Shown: piece after piece, positions 24,552-33,252 of the stretch
Layout of the letters: each line of letters opens with the position of its first letter
Numbering within the stretch: the first letter of the stretch is position 1
Source of the DNA: CAZDKO01 sp964506075 [NCBI: uncultured bacterium]
Lineage (GTDB): Bacteria > CAZDME01 > JAYEMH01
Direction: 5' to 3'
Length of the DNA: 41,780 nucleotides
NCBI GenBank assembly: GCA_964506075.1
Contig: CAZDKO010000010.1
Span: 1 to 41,780 of the forward strand
Made by a program: the position numbers and the translations under genes
The notes under the pieces: model-generated
What the model was told of the DNA's origin: nothing
Databases searched by the model: none
The model's input: only the letters and a program-made list of their open reading frames with translations

Positions 24552-26609
24552 ATGAAGGCTTTTTTGGTAGGATTTTTATTCCTGGTATTTGGCGGGATTT
24601 TAGTTATTCTGGGTTTATTATTTTATCCTTTCCTTATATTTATAATCGGCTTAATTCTGGTTGCTTTAATTTTAATTTTAGATATCTGGCTGCTGGGAAA
24701 ATTTATTGTTGTTTTCTGGAATTTATTTAAGAAGGATGAAAGTTATCAAAAATTAGTTTCTTCTGCCGATAAGATAATCTTCCGTTTTGAAAAGAAGAAA
24801 GCCGCTGTCATTGTGAGCCTGTTAATCATTAGTGCCGGGCTTTTCTGTTATTCTAACTCTTTAGGCGGAGATTTTATCTGGGATGATTATAGTCTCGTGG
24901 TAGAAAATCCCTCAATAACCAGTTTTAAATATATAATCTCTTCCTTTTTTAATCCCTATACCCTGGCGGCTGAACCTTCCCAGGCCCTGGATAATTATCG
25001 CCCTCTGGTTAACATTTCCTATATGGCCGATCACCTCTTCTGGGGTTTAGACCCTTTTGGCTATCATTTAACCAATTTAATACTGCACATCTTAAACGGG
25101 ATTATCCTTTATTTCTTAATGCTATATCTGGTTAAGAACGACCTGATTGCGGCTCTAATAGCCCTTATTTTTACCGTTCATCCGGTCCAGGTAGAATCGG
25201 TAGCCTGGATTAGTTCGCGGACAAATGTTCAATTTATGCTTTTCTATTTGTTATCTTTATTATTCTATTTTAAGTTTCGCCAGGGGAAACAAAGCGTTTT
25301 TTCTTTTTATTATCTTTCGCTTTTGTGTTTTACCATTTCTGTTTTTTCAAAAGAAATGGCCGTAAGCCTGCCTTTTATTCTTATCCTTCATGATTTGATT
25401 CTGGAGGGTAAATATAGATTAAGATTCAAAGTCAAGGCCTTATCGTGGCTGCCTTTTTTTCTGATTCTGCTTTTTTTTATAGCTGTCCGCACCCTGGTCC
25501 TTCATAAAATTGCTCCCTGTGCTTATTTATGCGGTAACTTTTCCCGGACTTTTTTTACCATGTTAAAAGGGATGATGTATTATTTAAAGCTTATTTTCTG
25601 GCCGCAGAAACTTTGTGCCGATTATTTATTACCGATGTCTACTTCTTTTCTTGACCTCCAGGTTTTTTCTTCCGCTTTAATTTTAGTGATTATAGCGGTG
25701 CTAATCATCCTTTTGATGAAACACTACAAAAAAACAGAATCATTTTTTATCCTCTGGTTTTTTGTTACTCTTTTACCGGTAGCTAATATTATTCCTATAA
25801 AGGTTTTAGTGGCTGAACGTTTTCTTTACCTTCCGGTTATAGGCGTGATTGCTTTTTCTGTTTTAGTTGCGGCGAAGTTAATAAAAAATAAGATAATTTT
25901 AGCCCTTCTTATGTCGGTTGTAATTGTTTTTCTTTCCGTCCGGACTGTCTTTAGAAATAATGACTGGCTGAATGAAATATCTTTTTTTAAGAGGGGGTTA
26001 GCGGTCTGCCCTCAAAACGCCAGATTGCATTTAAACCTCGGAGGGGCTTTAAGTAAAGCTGGTATATTTGATGAAGCTGAGTTAGAATATAAAGAAGCTT
26101 TACGGTTAAATCCGTATATGGCCAATATTTACATCGGGTTAGGAAAGGTGTATTTGAATACAGGAAAACAAAAAGAAGCCAGGCTGATTTTCCAGGGAGG
26201 TTTGGAAAAAGCCGGAAATGATTTAAAACTTTTAAATTCACTGGGTGTTTTTTTAAGTCAGGTTGGTGATTATCCCGAAGCCTTAAAGACATTTGATAAG
26301 ATTTTATCTATAGACCCTTCTTTTATAAACGCTTATTTTAACAAAGGGATGGTGCTGGAAGAAGAAGGAAAATACCGGGAGGCAATCTGGGTTTATGCGG
26401 AAATTATGGAAGCCACATTTTCTCGCTTTTACCGGGCTATGTCTTTAATGAGAATAGGGGAGCTTTATTCTAAACTGGGAGAGAAGTCCCTGGAAGAATC
26501 AACCTGGCAGATGATTTTAAAGAATTATTCTGATCAGGAAGCCGTGATTAAACTGGTTAAGGGAAAAATAAATCTACCAAAAGAAGCCCCTTTAGAAAAT
26601 AAGGAGTAG
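24552..26609 (+). CDS. TMTC-like GT-C membrane glycosyltransferase with C-terminal TPR repeats
   Basis: 685 residues from the ATG at 24552, which has an AGGAG site 7 bases upstream. An in-frame ATG at 24513 has no such site. Two spans precede a GT-C type core (about 85-480, some ten spans). Its first outer loop carries the acidic pair D111-D112 in GGDFIWDDYSLVVENP, and HPVQVESVAWISSRTN follows, as in TMTC/DUF1736 O-mannosyltransferases. The tail (about 490-680) holds at least four TPR units (LHLNLGGALSKAGIFDEAEL, YIGLGKVYLNTGKQKEA, LNSLGVFLSQVGDYPEAL, YFNKGMVLEEEGKYREA). TMTC enzymes move mannose from dolichyl-phosphate-mannose onto proteins; the donor here is unknown. The next gene is a TPR protein 5 bases downstream. 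Confidence 0.8.
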   Translation: MKAFLVGFLFLVFGGILVILGLLFYPFLIFIIGLILVALILILDIWLLGKFIVVFWNLFKKDESYQKLVSSADKIIFRFEKKKAAVIVSLLIISAGLFCYSNSLGGDFIWDDYSLVVENPSITSFKYIISSFFNPYTLAAEPSQALDNYRPLVNISYMADHLFWGLDPFGYHLTNLILHILNGIILYFLMLYLVKNDLIAALIALIFTVHPVQVESVAWISSRTNVQFMLFYLLSLLFYFKFRQGKQSVFSFYYLSLLCFTISVFSKEMAVSLPFILILHDLILEGKYRLRFKVKALSWLPFFLILLFFIAVRTLVLHKIAPCAYLCGNFSRTFFTMLKGMMYYLKLIFWPQKLCADYLLPMSTSFLDLQVFSSALILVIIAVLIILLMKHYKKTESFFILWFFVTLLPVANIIPIKVLVAERFLYLPVIGVIAFSVLVAAKLIKNKIILALLMSVVIVFLSVRTVFRNNDWLNEISFFKRGLAVCPQNARLHLNLGGALSKAGIFDEAELEYKEALRLNPYMANIYIGLGKVYLNTGKQKEARLIFQGGLEKAGNDLKLLNSLGVFLSQVGDYPEALKTFDKILSIDPSFINAYFNKGMVLEEEGKYREAIWVYAEIMEATFSRFYRAMSLMRIGELYSKLGEKSLEESTWQMILKNYSDQEAVIKLVKGKINLPKEAPLENKE

Positions 26610-26614
26610 ATATT

Positions 26615-27127
26615 ATGGAAAAAACTTATGGACAATTTGTAAGTTTAATTATTTCCTTCTTGGTTTTTGCCGGTTTAGTTTTTGTGTCTTTAAATCTTAC
26701 CCAGTATAATTCGTTAGTTATCGTTACCTGTTTCTTCTCTTCAATCTTAGCTTTAACTGCCTGCGTTTATAGAGTTGTAGATTTCTGGGAATCCAAACGT
26801 GGTAAACGGGCAGTTTTTGATACAAAAGGAATTGCCGAAATCCTGGCCATTGACCAGCATTATGAAAAAGGGAAAAGCTACCATCTGCAGGGAAAGACTA
26901 AACAGGCGATTAGAGAATTTAAAAGAATTTTAACTCTTGACCCGAATGATAGCGATGTTTACTATCAACTGGGAAAGATTTATCAGGAGAGAGGAAAAAT
27001 TAAAGAAGCAACTAAGTTTTTTGAGCAGTATCTGGAAATGGATAAAGAAAAAAAATGGAAGGAAGAAGTAGAACAAATCTTACCTTCTGTTAGAAAAGAA
27101 CCTTTGGATAACTCCGTTCTTTCATGA
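26615..27127 (+). CDS. Small TPR protein with two membrane spans
   Basis: 170 residues. Two N-terminal spans (about 9-28 and 33-52) are followed by a soluble part with two TPR units (about 85-150: YHLQGKTKQAIREFKRIL and YYQLGKIYQERGKIKEATKF). It resembles the LapB-like layout of membrane-attached TPR adaptors but lacks the rubredoxin motif. Five bases separate it from the TMTC-like gene, so the two probably work together, this one as an adaptor. I do not recognise a named family. Confidence 0.7.
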   Translation: MEKTYGQFVSLIISFLVFAGLVFVSLNLTQYNSLVIVTCFFSSILALTACVYRVVDFWESKRGKRAVFDTKGIAEILAIDQHYEKGKSYHLQGKTKQAIREFKRILTLDPNDSDVYYQLGKIYQERGKIKEATKFFEQYLEMDKEKKWKEEVEQILPSVRKEPLDNSVLS

Positions 27128-27151
27128 TAAGGGCATTTTTATAGAAAGTTC

Positions 27152-27180
27152 TTGACAAAAACCGGAACTAAGAATAAAAT
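27152..27180 (+). promoter_or_regulatory. Promoter of tRNA-Phe (and possibly glmS)
   Basis: Exact TTGACA (27152-27157), 17-base spacer and TAAAAT (27175-27180). The tRNA begins 19 bases later. No terminator is seen between the tRNA and glmS, which starts 41 bases after it. Confidence 0.8.
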
Positions 27181-27199
27181 TTCCCCTTTAGCAGGAGGT

Positions 27200-27275
27200 G
27201 CCGAGATAGCTCAGTCGGTAGAGCGGCAGACTGAAAATCTGCGCGTCGGCGGTTCGATTCCGTCTCTCGGCACCA
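27200..27275 (+). tRNA. tRNA-Phe (anticodon GAA)
   Basis: 76-nt cloverleaf. The acceptor GCCGAGA pairs with TCTCGGC and the D-stem is GCTC/GAGC. The anticodon stem GCAGA/TCTGC encloses loop CTGAAAA, giving anticodon GAA. The T-stem is GGCGG/CCGTC. Discriminator A and an encoded CCA follow. Confidence 0.97.
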
Positions 27276-27316
27276 TTTATTTTAATAATCATAACAATAT
27301 TAAGAGGGATATCTTT

Positions 27317-29173
27317 ATGTGTGGAATAATAGGGTATGTAGGGAAGAGAAACGTTCTTCCTATATTGATGGAAGGTTTAAAAAAATTGGAGTACCGCGGA
27401 TATGATTCAGCCGGGGTCGCTGTTCTTTCGCAGGGCGAATTAAAGATTGTCCGCAGCGTCGGTAAAATTTCCAGTCTGGAGGCGGAATTAGAGAAACAGC
27501 CTTTAACCGGTAATATAGGAGTTGGCCACAGCCGCTGGGCCACCCACGGCAAACCGAGTGAAGAAAACGCCCATCCCCATACTGATTGCCATCAGAAGTT
27601 AGTAATCGTTCACAACGGTATTATTGAAAATTATCTTTCGTTGAAAAAAGAGTTGGAGGAAGAAGGCCACATCATAAAGTCTGAAACCGATACGGAGATA
27701 ATTGCTCATCTAATTGAAAAATATTTAGAGTCTCATCGGATCGTTCCCTTCACCAGAGTACATCTTTATCAAGCTGTCCAGAAGGCTTTAGCCAGGGTAA
27801 GGGGTTCTTACGCTTTAGGGGTGCTTTATGTCGGGGAACCGGATGTTCTGGTGGCTGCCCGTAAAGAAAGTCCTTTGATAATTGGATTGGGAAAATGGGA
27901 AAATTTTATTGCTTCTGACGTTCCGGCGATCATTTCTTCAACCCGGCGTATTATTCATCTGGAAGACGGAGATATTGCTATTCTTTCCCCGGACGGAGTG
28001 GACATATACGACCAGAAGGGTAAGAAAATTGAACGGAAAATTTCCGAGGTTAGATGGAACGCTGAAATGGCTGAAAAAGCAGGTTATCCGCATTTTATGC
28101 TCAAGGAAATTATTGAGCAGCCGCAGGCCATTGAAGAAACGTTAAGAGGAAGGATTTGTCCCGATTCCGGAGAGATAATTCTGGACGAACTTAACCTGGA
28201 CGTTGAACAGATAAAGAAAATAAAACGGATAATCATTACCGGCTGCGGGACTTCCTGGCATGCCGGTTTAGTCGGAGAATATATTCTTGAAGATTTCTGC
28301 CGCATCCCCACCGAAGTGGAATATGCGTCAGAATTTCGTTATCGTGACCCGGTAGTGGGTGATGATACGTTAATAGTGGCTATCAGCCAATCCGGGGAGA
28401 CAGCCGATACTATCGCTGCTGTTAATGAAGCTAAAAGTTTAAAAGCCAACATAGTTTCTATTTGCAATGTAGTCGGTAGTTCCATTACCCGCTATTCCAA
28501 TGGAGTAATCTATACGCACGCCGGGCCGGAAATCGGAGTTGCTTCCACTAAGGCCTTTACCTGTCAATTAGTAGTTTTATATCTTCTGGGTCTTTACCTG
28601 GGGAGAATCAAAGGTTCAATTTCTTTAAAAGAAATTCAGGACTTTATTATGGCTTTACGCCGGATACCGCACCAAATAAGAGAACTTTTAAACGATACCG
28701 CGGTAATAGAAGAAATAAGCGAAAAATTATACCAGAAGACGAATGCGCTTTACCTGGGAAGAGGGAAAGGTTTTCCGGTGGCTCTGGAAGGGGCTTTAAA
28801 ATTAAAAGAAGTTTCTTATATTCATGCCGAAGGTTATCCGGCGGCAGAGATGAAACATGGTCCTATTGCTTTGATTGATAAGAATATGCCTGTTTTTGTT
28901 CTGGCTTTCAAAGGCCGGCGGTATGAAAAGATTTTAGGTAATGTTGAAGAGGTAAAAGCCAGGGGAGGAATAGTTATCGCCATTGCTTCCACGGGGGATG
29001 AGCTGATTAAAGAAAAAGCTGACTACACTATTTTTATCCCGGAAAGTATTGAGGTTTTAACCCCCCTTTTAGCTATTGTTCCTTTACAGCTTCTGGCTTA
29101 TCATATTGCCGTAAAAAGAGGTTGTAATGTTGACCAGCCGCGTAATTTAGCCAAAAGTGTTACGGTGGAGTAA
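27317..29173 (+). CDS. glmS: Glutamine-fructose-6-phosphate aminotransferase (isomerizing)
   Basis: 618 residues from the ATG at 27317. The frame is open further upstream through tRNA-Phe, but mature GlmS must start MCGIIGYVG, where Cys2 is the glutaminase nucleophile. The class II glutamine amidotransferase domain (about 1-225) includes GHSRWATHG and HNGIIENY. Two SIS sugar-isomerase domains follow (about 285-425 and 455-600, with GCGTSWHAG and YLGRGKGFPVALEGALKLKE-type segments). The usual DQPRNLAKSVTVE ending is intact. It makes glucosamine-6-phosphate, the entry to peptidoglycan and lipopolysaccharide. No glmS ribozyme precedes it. Confidence 0.97.
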   Translation: MCGIIGYVGKRNVLPILMEGLKKLEYRGYDSAGVAVLSQGELKIVRSVGKISSLEAELEKQPLTGNIGVGHSRWATHGKPSEENAHPHTDCHQKLVIVHNGIIENYLSLKKELEEEGHIIKSETDTEIIAHLIEKYLESHRIVPFTRVHLYQAVQKALARVRGSYALGVLYVGEPDVLVAARKESPLIIGLGKWENFIASDVPAIISSTRRIIHLEDGDIAILSPDGVDIYDQKGKKIERKISEVRWNAEMAEKAGYPHFMLKEIIEQPQAIEETLRGRICPDSGEIILDELNLDVEQIKKIKRIIITGCGTSWHAGLVGEYILEDFCRIPTEVEYASEFRYRDPVVGDDTLIVAISQSGETADTIAAVNEAKSLKANIVSICNVVGSSITRYSNGVIYTHAGPEIGVASTKAFTCQLVVLYLLGLYLGRIKGSISLKEIQDFIMALRRIPHQIRELLNDTAVIEEISEKLYQKTNALYLGRGKGFPVALEGALKLKEVSYIHAEGYPAAEMKHGPIALIDKNMPVFVLAFKGRRYEKILGNVEEVKARGGIVIAIASTGDELIKEKADYTIFIPESIEVLTPLLAIVPLQLLAYHIAVKRGCNVDQPRNLAKSVTVE

Positions 29174-29335
29174 CTAAAATAAACATTTTTAATTTGCTTT
29201 TTCCTTACAGAGTTTTTCTGGTAAAATGGACCTTAAGATTAAAGAAAGAGAATGTTAAAAGTATGGTCGACTTACCTGTATCAGCTTTGTATCCGGGTAA
29301 GGTTGAAGAAAATCTTAAGAGGGAGGAAATAGGCA

Positions 29336-30088
29336 ATGAAAAAAAACAGGGTTATCGTTTTAGTAGTTTTACTAATAGTAATTGCTGCAGTATTGGCGGT
29401 GCAGTTTCAAAGCAGAAGAACGCAGAATTCAGTATTAAAAGAAATCCGAAACTATTATAATCCTGCCCGTGTTTCCATCCATGATGTTTTGCTGGGTAAA
29501 CCTTTGATTGTGAAACTGAAAGTTTACGATAAAAACCATAATTTTCTGGAAGAACGCAGAATATATGTAAAAAATAAAGATAGAGTCAGAACGGAAATAG
29601 ATACCAGGGATAAGGAGAGCTATGTGTTTTTCAGAAACGAAAATATGATGTGGGGCAGCGGAGATAAATTTACGATAGATTATTTATATCCGGAGGAAAG
29701 ATTATTTTCAGGGCTGTTTTTTATGCTCCATGACCTGGCATCAAAACAAGTCCAGTCTTTTAAAAAGGTTCAAATTAACGGTATCCCTTATTTTGTTATT
29801 ACTGTAACGGTGCCCGATAGTAATTTAGACAAAAAAGAAGATATGGTATTTTACATCAACCCGGATACTTATGAATGCAGAAAGATAGAATTTGTTCTGG
29901 GTGGCAAAAAAATTTCAGAACTGGAAATAAAAGAAACCAGACCGATTCAAAAAGACATCAAGATGCTCTGGGGAACGATGGCTACTCATTATAAAGACGG
30001 ACAGAAAGCAGATGAAATAATGATAGAAACCGAATCTTTTAATATAGATGTTCCTCTTCAAGACGCAATCTTTGAAACCTTTCAATAA
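29336..30088 (+). CDS. LolA-like outer-membrane-lipoprotein-sorting fold protein
   Basis: 250 residues. The N-terminal hydrophobic segment (about 5-23) works as anchor or signal and has no lipobox. The mature part is a series of beta strands of LolA/LppX type: KLKVYDKNHNFLEERRIYV, SYVFFRNENMMWGSGDKF, YFVITVTVPD and MVFYINPDTYECRKIEF. Members of this fold carry lipids or lipoproteins across the periplasm. The assignment rests on pattern only. It starts behind a GGAGG site and has an extended -10 (TGGTAAAAT, 29219-29227) about 110 bases upstream, so it may have its own promoter. An alternative is an unrelated periplasmic beta-sheet protein. Confidence 0.55.
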   Translation: MKKNRVIVLVVLLIVIAAVLAVQFQSRRTQNSVLKEIRNYYNPARVSIHDVLLGKPLIVKLKVYDKNHNFLEERRIYVKNKDRVRTEIDTRDKESYVFFRNENMMWGSGDKFTIDYLYPEERLFSGLFFMLHDLASKQVQSFKKVQINGIPYFVITVTVPDSNLDKKEDMVFYINPDTYECRKIEFVLGGKKISELEIKETRPIQKDIKMLWGTMATHYKDGQKADEIMIETESFNIDVPLQDAIFETFQ

Positions 30089-30116
30089 GTTTTGAATGGA
30101 TTTATACTTAAGCAGA

Positions 30117-30143
30117 ATCATCTGCCGGAACCGGGCGGATGAT
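30117..30143. other. Hairpin in the spacer after the LolA-like gene
   Basis: ATCATCTGCC (30117-30126) pairs with GGCGGATGAT (30134-30143) with one T-G pair and a 7-base loop. No T run follows, so it is not a standard terminator. It may be a rho-linked or decayed one. Confidence 0.5.
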
Positions 30144-30196
30144 ATCGGATAGCGGCAGTCACTAATAGTCGCCCCCCCAGAGCTTTTAAGAACCGT

Positions 30197-30928
30197 ATGG
30201 ATATGAGATTAAATATAATTATTCCTGTCCGCAGCGAAGAAAAACTGATAGAGAAAACCATAGCTAATCTGGAAATTAAAGTCAAAACAGAACACCGGAT
30301 TATAGTGGTGGACGATTATTCCGGCGATTCGACCCGGACAATAGTTGAAAGAATAGCCCGGGATAATAAGAATATTAATATGGTTCTGAATAAATTTAAT
30401 GCCGGTTTTGCGGCCGCTTTAAAAACAGGATTTGAAGCGGCCGACGTTAATTCGGCGGTGGTTCCGGTAATGGCTGATTTTTGCGACCAGGCGGAGACGA
30501 TTGATGAAATGTATCGTCTGATAACGGCCGGAGATGATATTATCTGCGCTTCAAGATATACCGGAGAGGGCAGAGTCATCGGAGGTAAATTTCCCAAGAG
30601 TTTGGTTTCAAGGCTGGTCAGCCGGTTTCTTCATTTGCTAACCGGGATTCCCTGTACTGACTGGACTAATTCATTTAAGATGTATCGCCGGGAAATTCTA
30701 AAAAATATTGATATCCAAAGCCGTGGATTTGAAGTTTCAGTAGAGATAGTTTTAAAAGCTCTTCTGGCCGGTTATAAATTATCGGAAGTTTCAACTGTCT
30801 GGCGGGGAAGAAGAGAAGGAAAATCAAAATTCCACCTTTTAAAGAATGGCTGGAAATATCCTAAATGGGTTATATTTGCTTTAAACAACCGTGCTGAATT
30901 TAGAAAGGCAGTTAAAAAATCTTTTTAA
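30197..30928 (+). CDS. Family 2 glycosyltransferase (DPM1/polyprenol-phosphate sugar synthase-like)
   Basis: 243 residues, soluble GT-A fold. The N-terminal nucleotide-sugar site reads IIIPVRSEEKLIEKTI and VVDDYSGDSTR. The metal region VMADFCDQAETI takes the place of the usual DADLQ, and KMYRREIL and GFEVSVEIVLKALLAGYKLSEVS are typical of dolichyl-phosphate-mannose-like enzymes. It probably charges a polyprenyl phosphate with a sugar and could supply the TMTC-like enzyme at 24552. No membrane segment is evident, so it is a peripheral DPM1-type form. It ends 2 bases from the convergent membrane gene. Confidence 0.82.
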   Translation: MDMRLNIIIPVRSEEKLIEKTIANLEIKVKTEHRIIVVDDYSGDSTRTIVERIARDNKNINMVLNKFNAGFAAALKTGFEAADVNSAVVPVMADFCDQAETIDEMYRLITAGDDIICASRYTGEGRVIGGKFPKSLVSRLVSRFLHLLTGIPCTDWTNSFKMYRREILKNIDIQSRGFEVSVEIVLKALLAGYKLSEVSTVWRGRREGKSKFHLLKNGWKYPKWVIFALNNRAEFRKAVKKSF

Positions 30929-30930
30929 TA

Positions 30931-31641
30931 TTAATTCAATCCGCTTTGCCAGATCATTATGCCCGTCCAGACGAACCAGACCGGTACAGCAATGAAAGCT
31001 AACATACCGATCCCGGTTTCCCCCAGTTGTTTTATACCGGTAAGGTAGCCGCTTACAAAAAAGAAAATCAATATTGAGGTTAGCAGACCAAACCAGTTAA
31101 AAATTTTTGGAAACCTTCCGGAACGCCAGCCGGCGATACTGCTGAGGAAAATAAACATTCCTATTAGAAAGAATCCGGCCACATCAAAAAGAAGAGCCGT
31201 TACTAACCGCTGCCATTCATAGACGGCAACGATAGCCGTTTTAGCTTCGCTTCCGGCCGCCACATAAGCCCGGGCTAAAGGAAGTTCACCGGCGGCCAGC
31301 ATTAAACTGGCTATAATCAGAATAGAAAAACCTAAAATACCGGTCAGCTCTATTATTTGCGCGGTGGAAGGATTATAAGTTTCCAGTTTCCTTTTTAACG
31401 CTAAAGGAATGCTGATGAGAGCGATAAAAAAAGGAATACAGATTACCCACCATAAAGCGAGGCGAATATTTCCGTGTTCAGCCATCCAGGGGAGAAAACT
31501 TTCCGCATTTAAAGCGTGGGTAGCGCTTGAGCCGGCCGCCGGAAGAAGGTAAAAATAAAAAATTAACGGTAATAGTGAGGTAATACCGGCAATAATGGCC
31601 CATGCGCCTGGCCAGCGTGCTGACAGATTAGCTTTTTCCAT
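30931..31641 (-). CDS. Multi-span membrane protein, DUF4386-like
   Basis: 236 residues, six predicted spans, with a short soluble loop after span 1 (SSATHALNAESFLPWMAEHG). Layout and segments such as GIMIWQSGL at the end and WPGAWAIIAGITSLLPLIFY at the start resemble the poorly characterised DUF4386 group. No catalytic motif is visible and function is unknown. It is encoded convergently with the GT2 gene and ends next to a repeat region on its upstream side. The start has a GGGATG-type site 5 bases upstream. Confidence 0.6.
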   Translation of the reverse strand: MEKANLSARWPGAWAIIAGITSLLPLIFYFYLLPAAGSSATHALNAESFLPWMAEHGNIRLALWWVICIPFFIALISIPLALKRKLETYNPSTAQIIELTGILGFSILIIASLMLAAGELPLARAYVAAGSEAKTAIVAVYEWQRLVTALLFDVAGFFLIGMFIFLSSIAGWRSGRFPKIFNWFGLLTSILIFFFVSGYLTGIKQLGETGIGMLAFIAVPVWFVWTGIMIWQSGLN

Positions 31642-31689
31642 AACACATCCCTTTTTTGGTCATTATAGGTAAATCGGAAAGGCAAAGCA

Positions 31690-31819
31690 AGGAGTTTTTT
31701 AAATGCCTAAAGTGCGAAATTTCAAAGTGCCTAAAGTTTCAAAATACTTAAAATGCCTAAAATAAAAAGATAATTACAAATTTCAGATTTAAAATTACTG
31801 ACTACTGTCTACTGAAAAC
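31690..31819. repeat. Degenerate repeat words and short heptamer array
   Basis: TGCCTAAAGT occurs twice and TGCCTAAAAT once within 60 bases, followed by AAATTTCAGATTT (also before the array at 13900-13915) and three heptamers (TGACTAC, TGTCTAC, TGAAAAC) at 31799-31819. The following 90 bases hold AT-rich sequence with TTGACT (31846-31851) and TATAAC (31867-31872) only 15 apart, a doubtful promoter. No gene is seen. Confidence 0.65.
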
Positions 31820-31908
31820 TGGTTAAAAATTGCCGTAGCTCAATTTTGACTGGACTGGGTAATATATATAACTTATAATAAAGAAAGGTAGCGGCAGGGC
31901 GAAAAATA

Positions 31909-32329
31909 ATGTTATGTAAAAACATAAAGAAACTCAAGGTAGCGGTCATATTATTAGCAATAGTTATAATAGCTGGGCATTATATATACAAAACAAATTC
32001 TTTTCAGCATCAATTCTTCCCTAAAAAATATTGGCAGGAACAGGTACAATCCTCCCAATCTAGTATAGAATTAACAAATGGACTACTAAGCGATACAGTA
32101 ATGGAACTGAAAAAAAGTTCAACTTACGGCTCAGCTCGAAGTTGCTCAAGAAATTAATCTGGCGAAATCAGTAGGTATGGATGTTGACGAAGCAAGAAAA
32201 ATGGCAATCGATGAAATTAAAGAAAAAATAAATATTCTGCTAGATGAAATTAAAAACCTACGTGAAGTACTTGAGGAAGAAAAGAAAGAACTAGAATACG
32301 CCAAAAAGAAAATGGCAGAATATCAATAG
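31909..32329 (+). pseudogene. Membrane-anchored coiled-coil protein, frameshifted at an A7 run
   Basis: The first frame encodes an N-terminal span (about residues 9-26) and a helical stretch up to TVMELKK, then runs into a nonsense-looking tail and stops at 32155-32157. From 32117 the +1-shifted frame continues with plausible coding sequence (VQLTAQLEVAQEINLAKSVG), then a long charged coiled coil ending at TAG 32327-32329. Removing one A from the seven-A run at 32110-32116 joins both into one protein of about 140 residues. Either this is a true frameshift or an error in the homopolymer. No family recognised. It is AT-rich like the next two genes. Confidence 0.65.
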
Positions 32330-32503
32330 TACATTAATCAATCTAGGTGACTTAAACTGTCGAATCTTCGAGCCGTCGGCCTAAATCGCTGATGTCTATG
32401 TTAGCGTATAAAAAAATAAATTCAGCTAACTTTTTCTCGCGATAAAAATGTTGCAAAAAAAGAAAGCTGTTTTTTTTGTATTATCTAAAGAAATAAAATC
32501 AAA

Positions 32504-33184
32504 ATGGACGAACAAAAAAAGTCAATAAATTGGAATTTCCGAGATAAAGAAATTAATTCTTCAACTCAATTGATAAACAGGCAGAAGTCTGCCTTGAATA
32601 TAAATGTTGAGAGTATAAATAAATTAGAAAAGTCAGGGATATTTAACGATAAGAAAAACGGAACAGTGAAAACAACTCTTGAAAACTGCGAATGCAGGGA
32701 TTTTAATTTTGTTGGTAAAGCACCACGCAAACAATTTATGCCTTGTATGCACATTTATCGCTTAGCTTCTGAATTAGGTCTCATTCAGCTAAAACACATT
32801 GATCTAAAAACAAAATTAACTCTAATGAGCTTCGAAGAAAGAAAAAGAATAGAGGTTAAGCGACTACATCAATTTGAAAAAGATCCGTCGCAATGGGGCG
32901 AGTGGCATGAAAAAATACATAAATCAAAAGATCAACGTAATAGACAATACAATGCATGGAATTTAATTTGCTGTGACCTCGGAAAGAAACACTCTCTGAA
33001 AGAAGCTCAAACCGGTATGATTCACAATTATAATGTAACTCTTTTAACTTGTACATGTCCTGATTTTCAGGAAAGGAAGTTGCCATGCAAACATATTTAT
33101 TGCCTCGCCTTACTTAAAGGAATAAAACTACTCGTAACGGAAGAAGAATATCAAAGAAAAAATAAATATTTGAATTATAGATAA
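32504..33184 (+). CDS. Protein with two SWIM zinc fingers
   Basis: 226 residues. Two complete SWIM motifs (C-x-C-x(n)-C-x-H) are present: C62-E-C64 ... C81-M-H83 and C183-T-C185 ... C195-K-H197, about 120 residues apart. Each is followed by a similar helix (IYRLASELGL and IYCLALLKGI), so the halves look like an internal duplication. SWIM domains bind DNA or proteins and occur in ATPases, transposases and recombination mediators; no such partner domain is here. Start ATG at 32504 lacks a clear ribosome site. The AT-rich composition and the position in a repeat-bounded island suggest acquisition. A DNA-binding accessory role is the most that can be inferred. Confidence 0.72.
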   Translation: MDEQKKSINWNFRDKEINSSTQLINRQKSALNINVESINKLEKSGIFNDKKNGTVKTTLENCECRDFNFVGKAPRKQFMPCMHIYRLASELGLIQLKHIDLKTKLTLMSFEERKRIEVKRLHQFEKDPSQWGEWHEKIHKSKDQRNRQYNAWNLICCDLGKKHSLKEAQTGMIHNYNVTLLTCTCPDFQERKLPCKHIYCLALLKGIKLLVTEEEYQRKNKYLNYR

Positions 33185-33252
33185 TAAGATATTTTTTCCC
33201 ATATCTTGTGTGTTTTTAAATCTCTGAATTCAAATGTTAGGTTGGAAAGATT

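Noticed and set aside
27152-27316. N-terminal extension of glmS with AQSVERQTENLRVG
   Set aside because: It is the tRNA-Phe gene read as protein. Mature GlmS needs Cys at position 2, which the ATG at 27317 provides.
27276-27316. glmS ribozyme upstream of glmS
   Set aside because: Only 41 bases separate tRNA-Phe from glmS and none of the ribozyme core is present.
29194-29460. Open frame of 88 codons before and into the LolA-like gene
   Set aside because: No ribosome site, no recognisable domain, and its second half overlaps the well-supported frame at 29336 in another frame.
32104-32120. Programmed ribosomal frameshift at the A7 run
   Set aside because: The frame change needed is +1, and the run is not in phase for the A-AAA-AAG type -1 heptamer. 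An indel is simpler.
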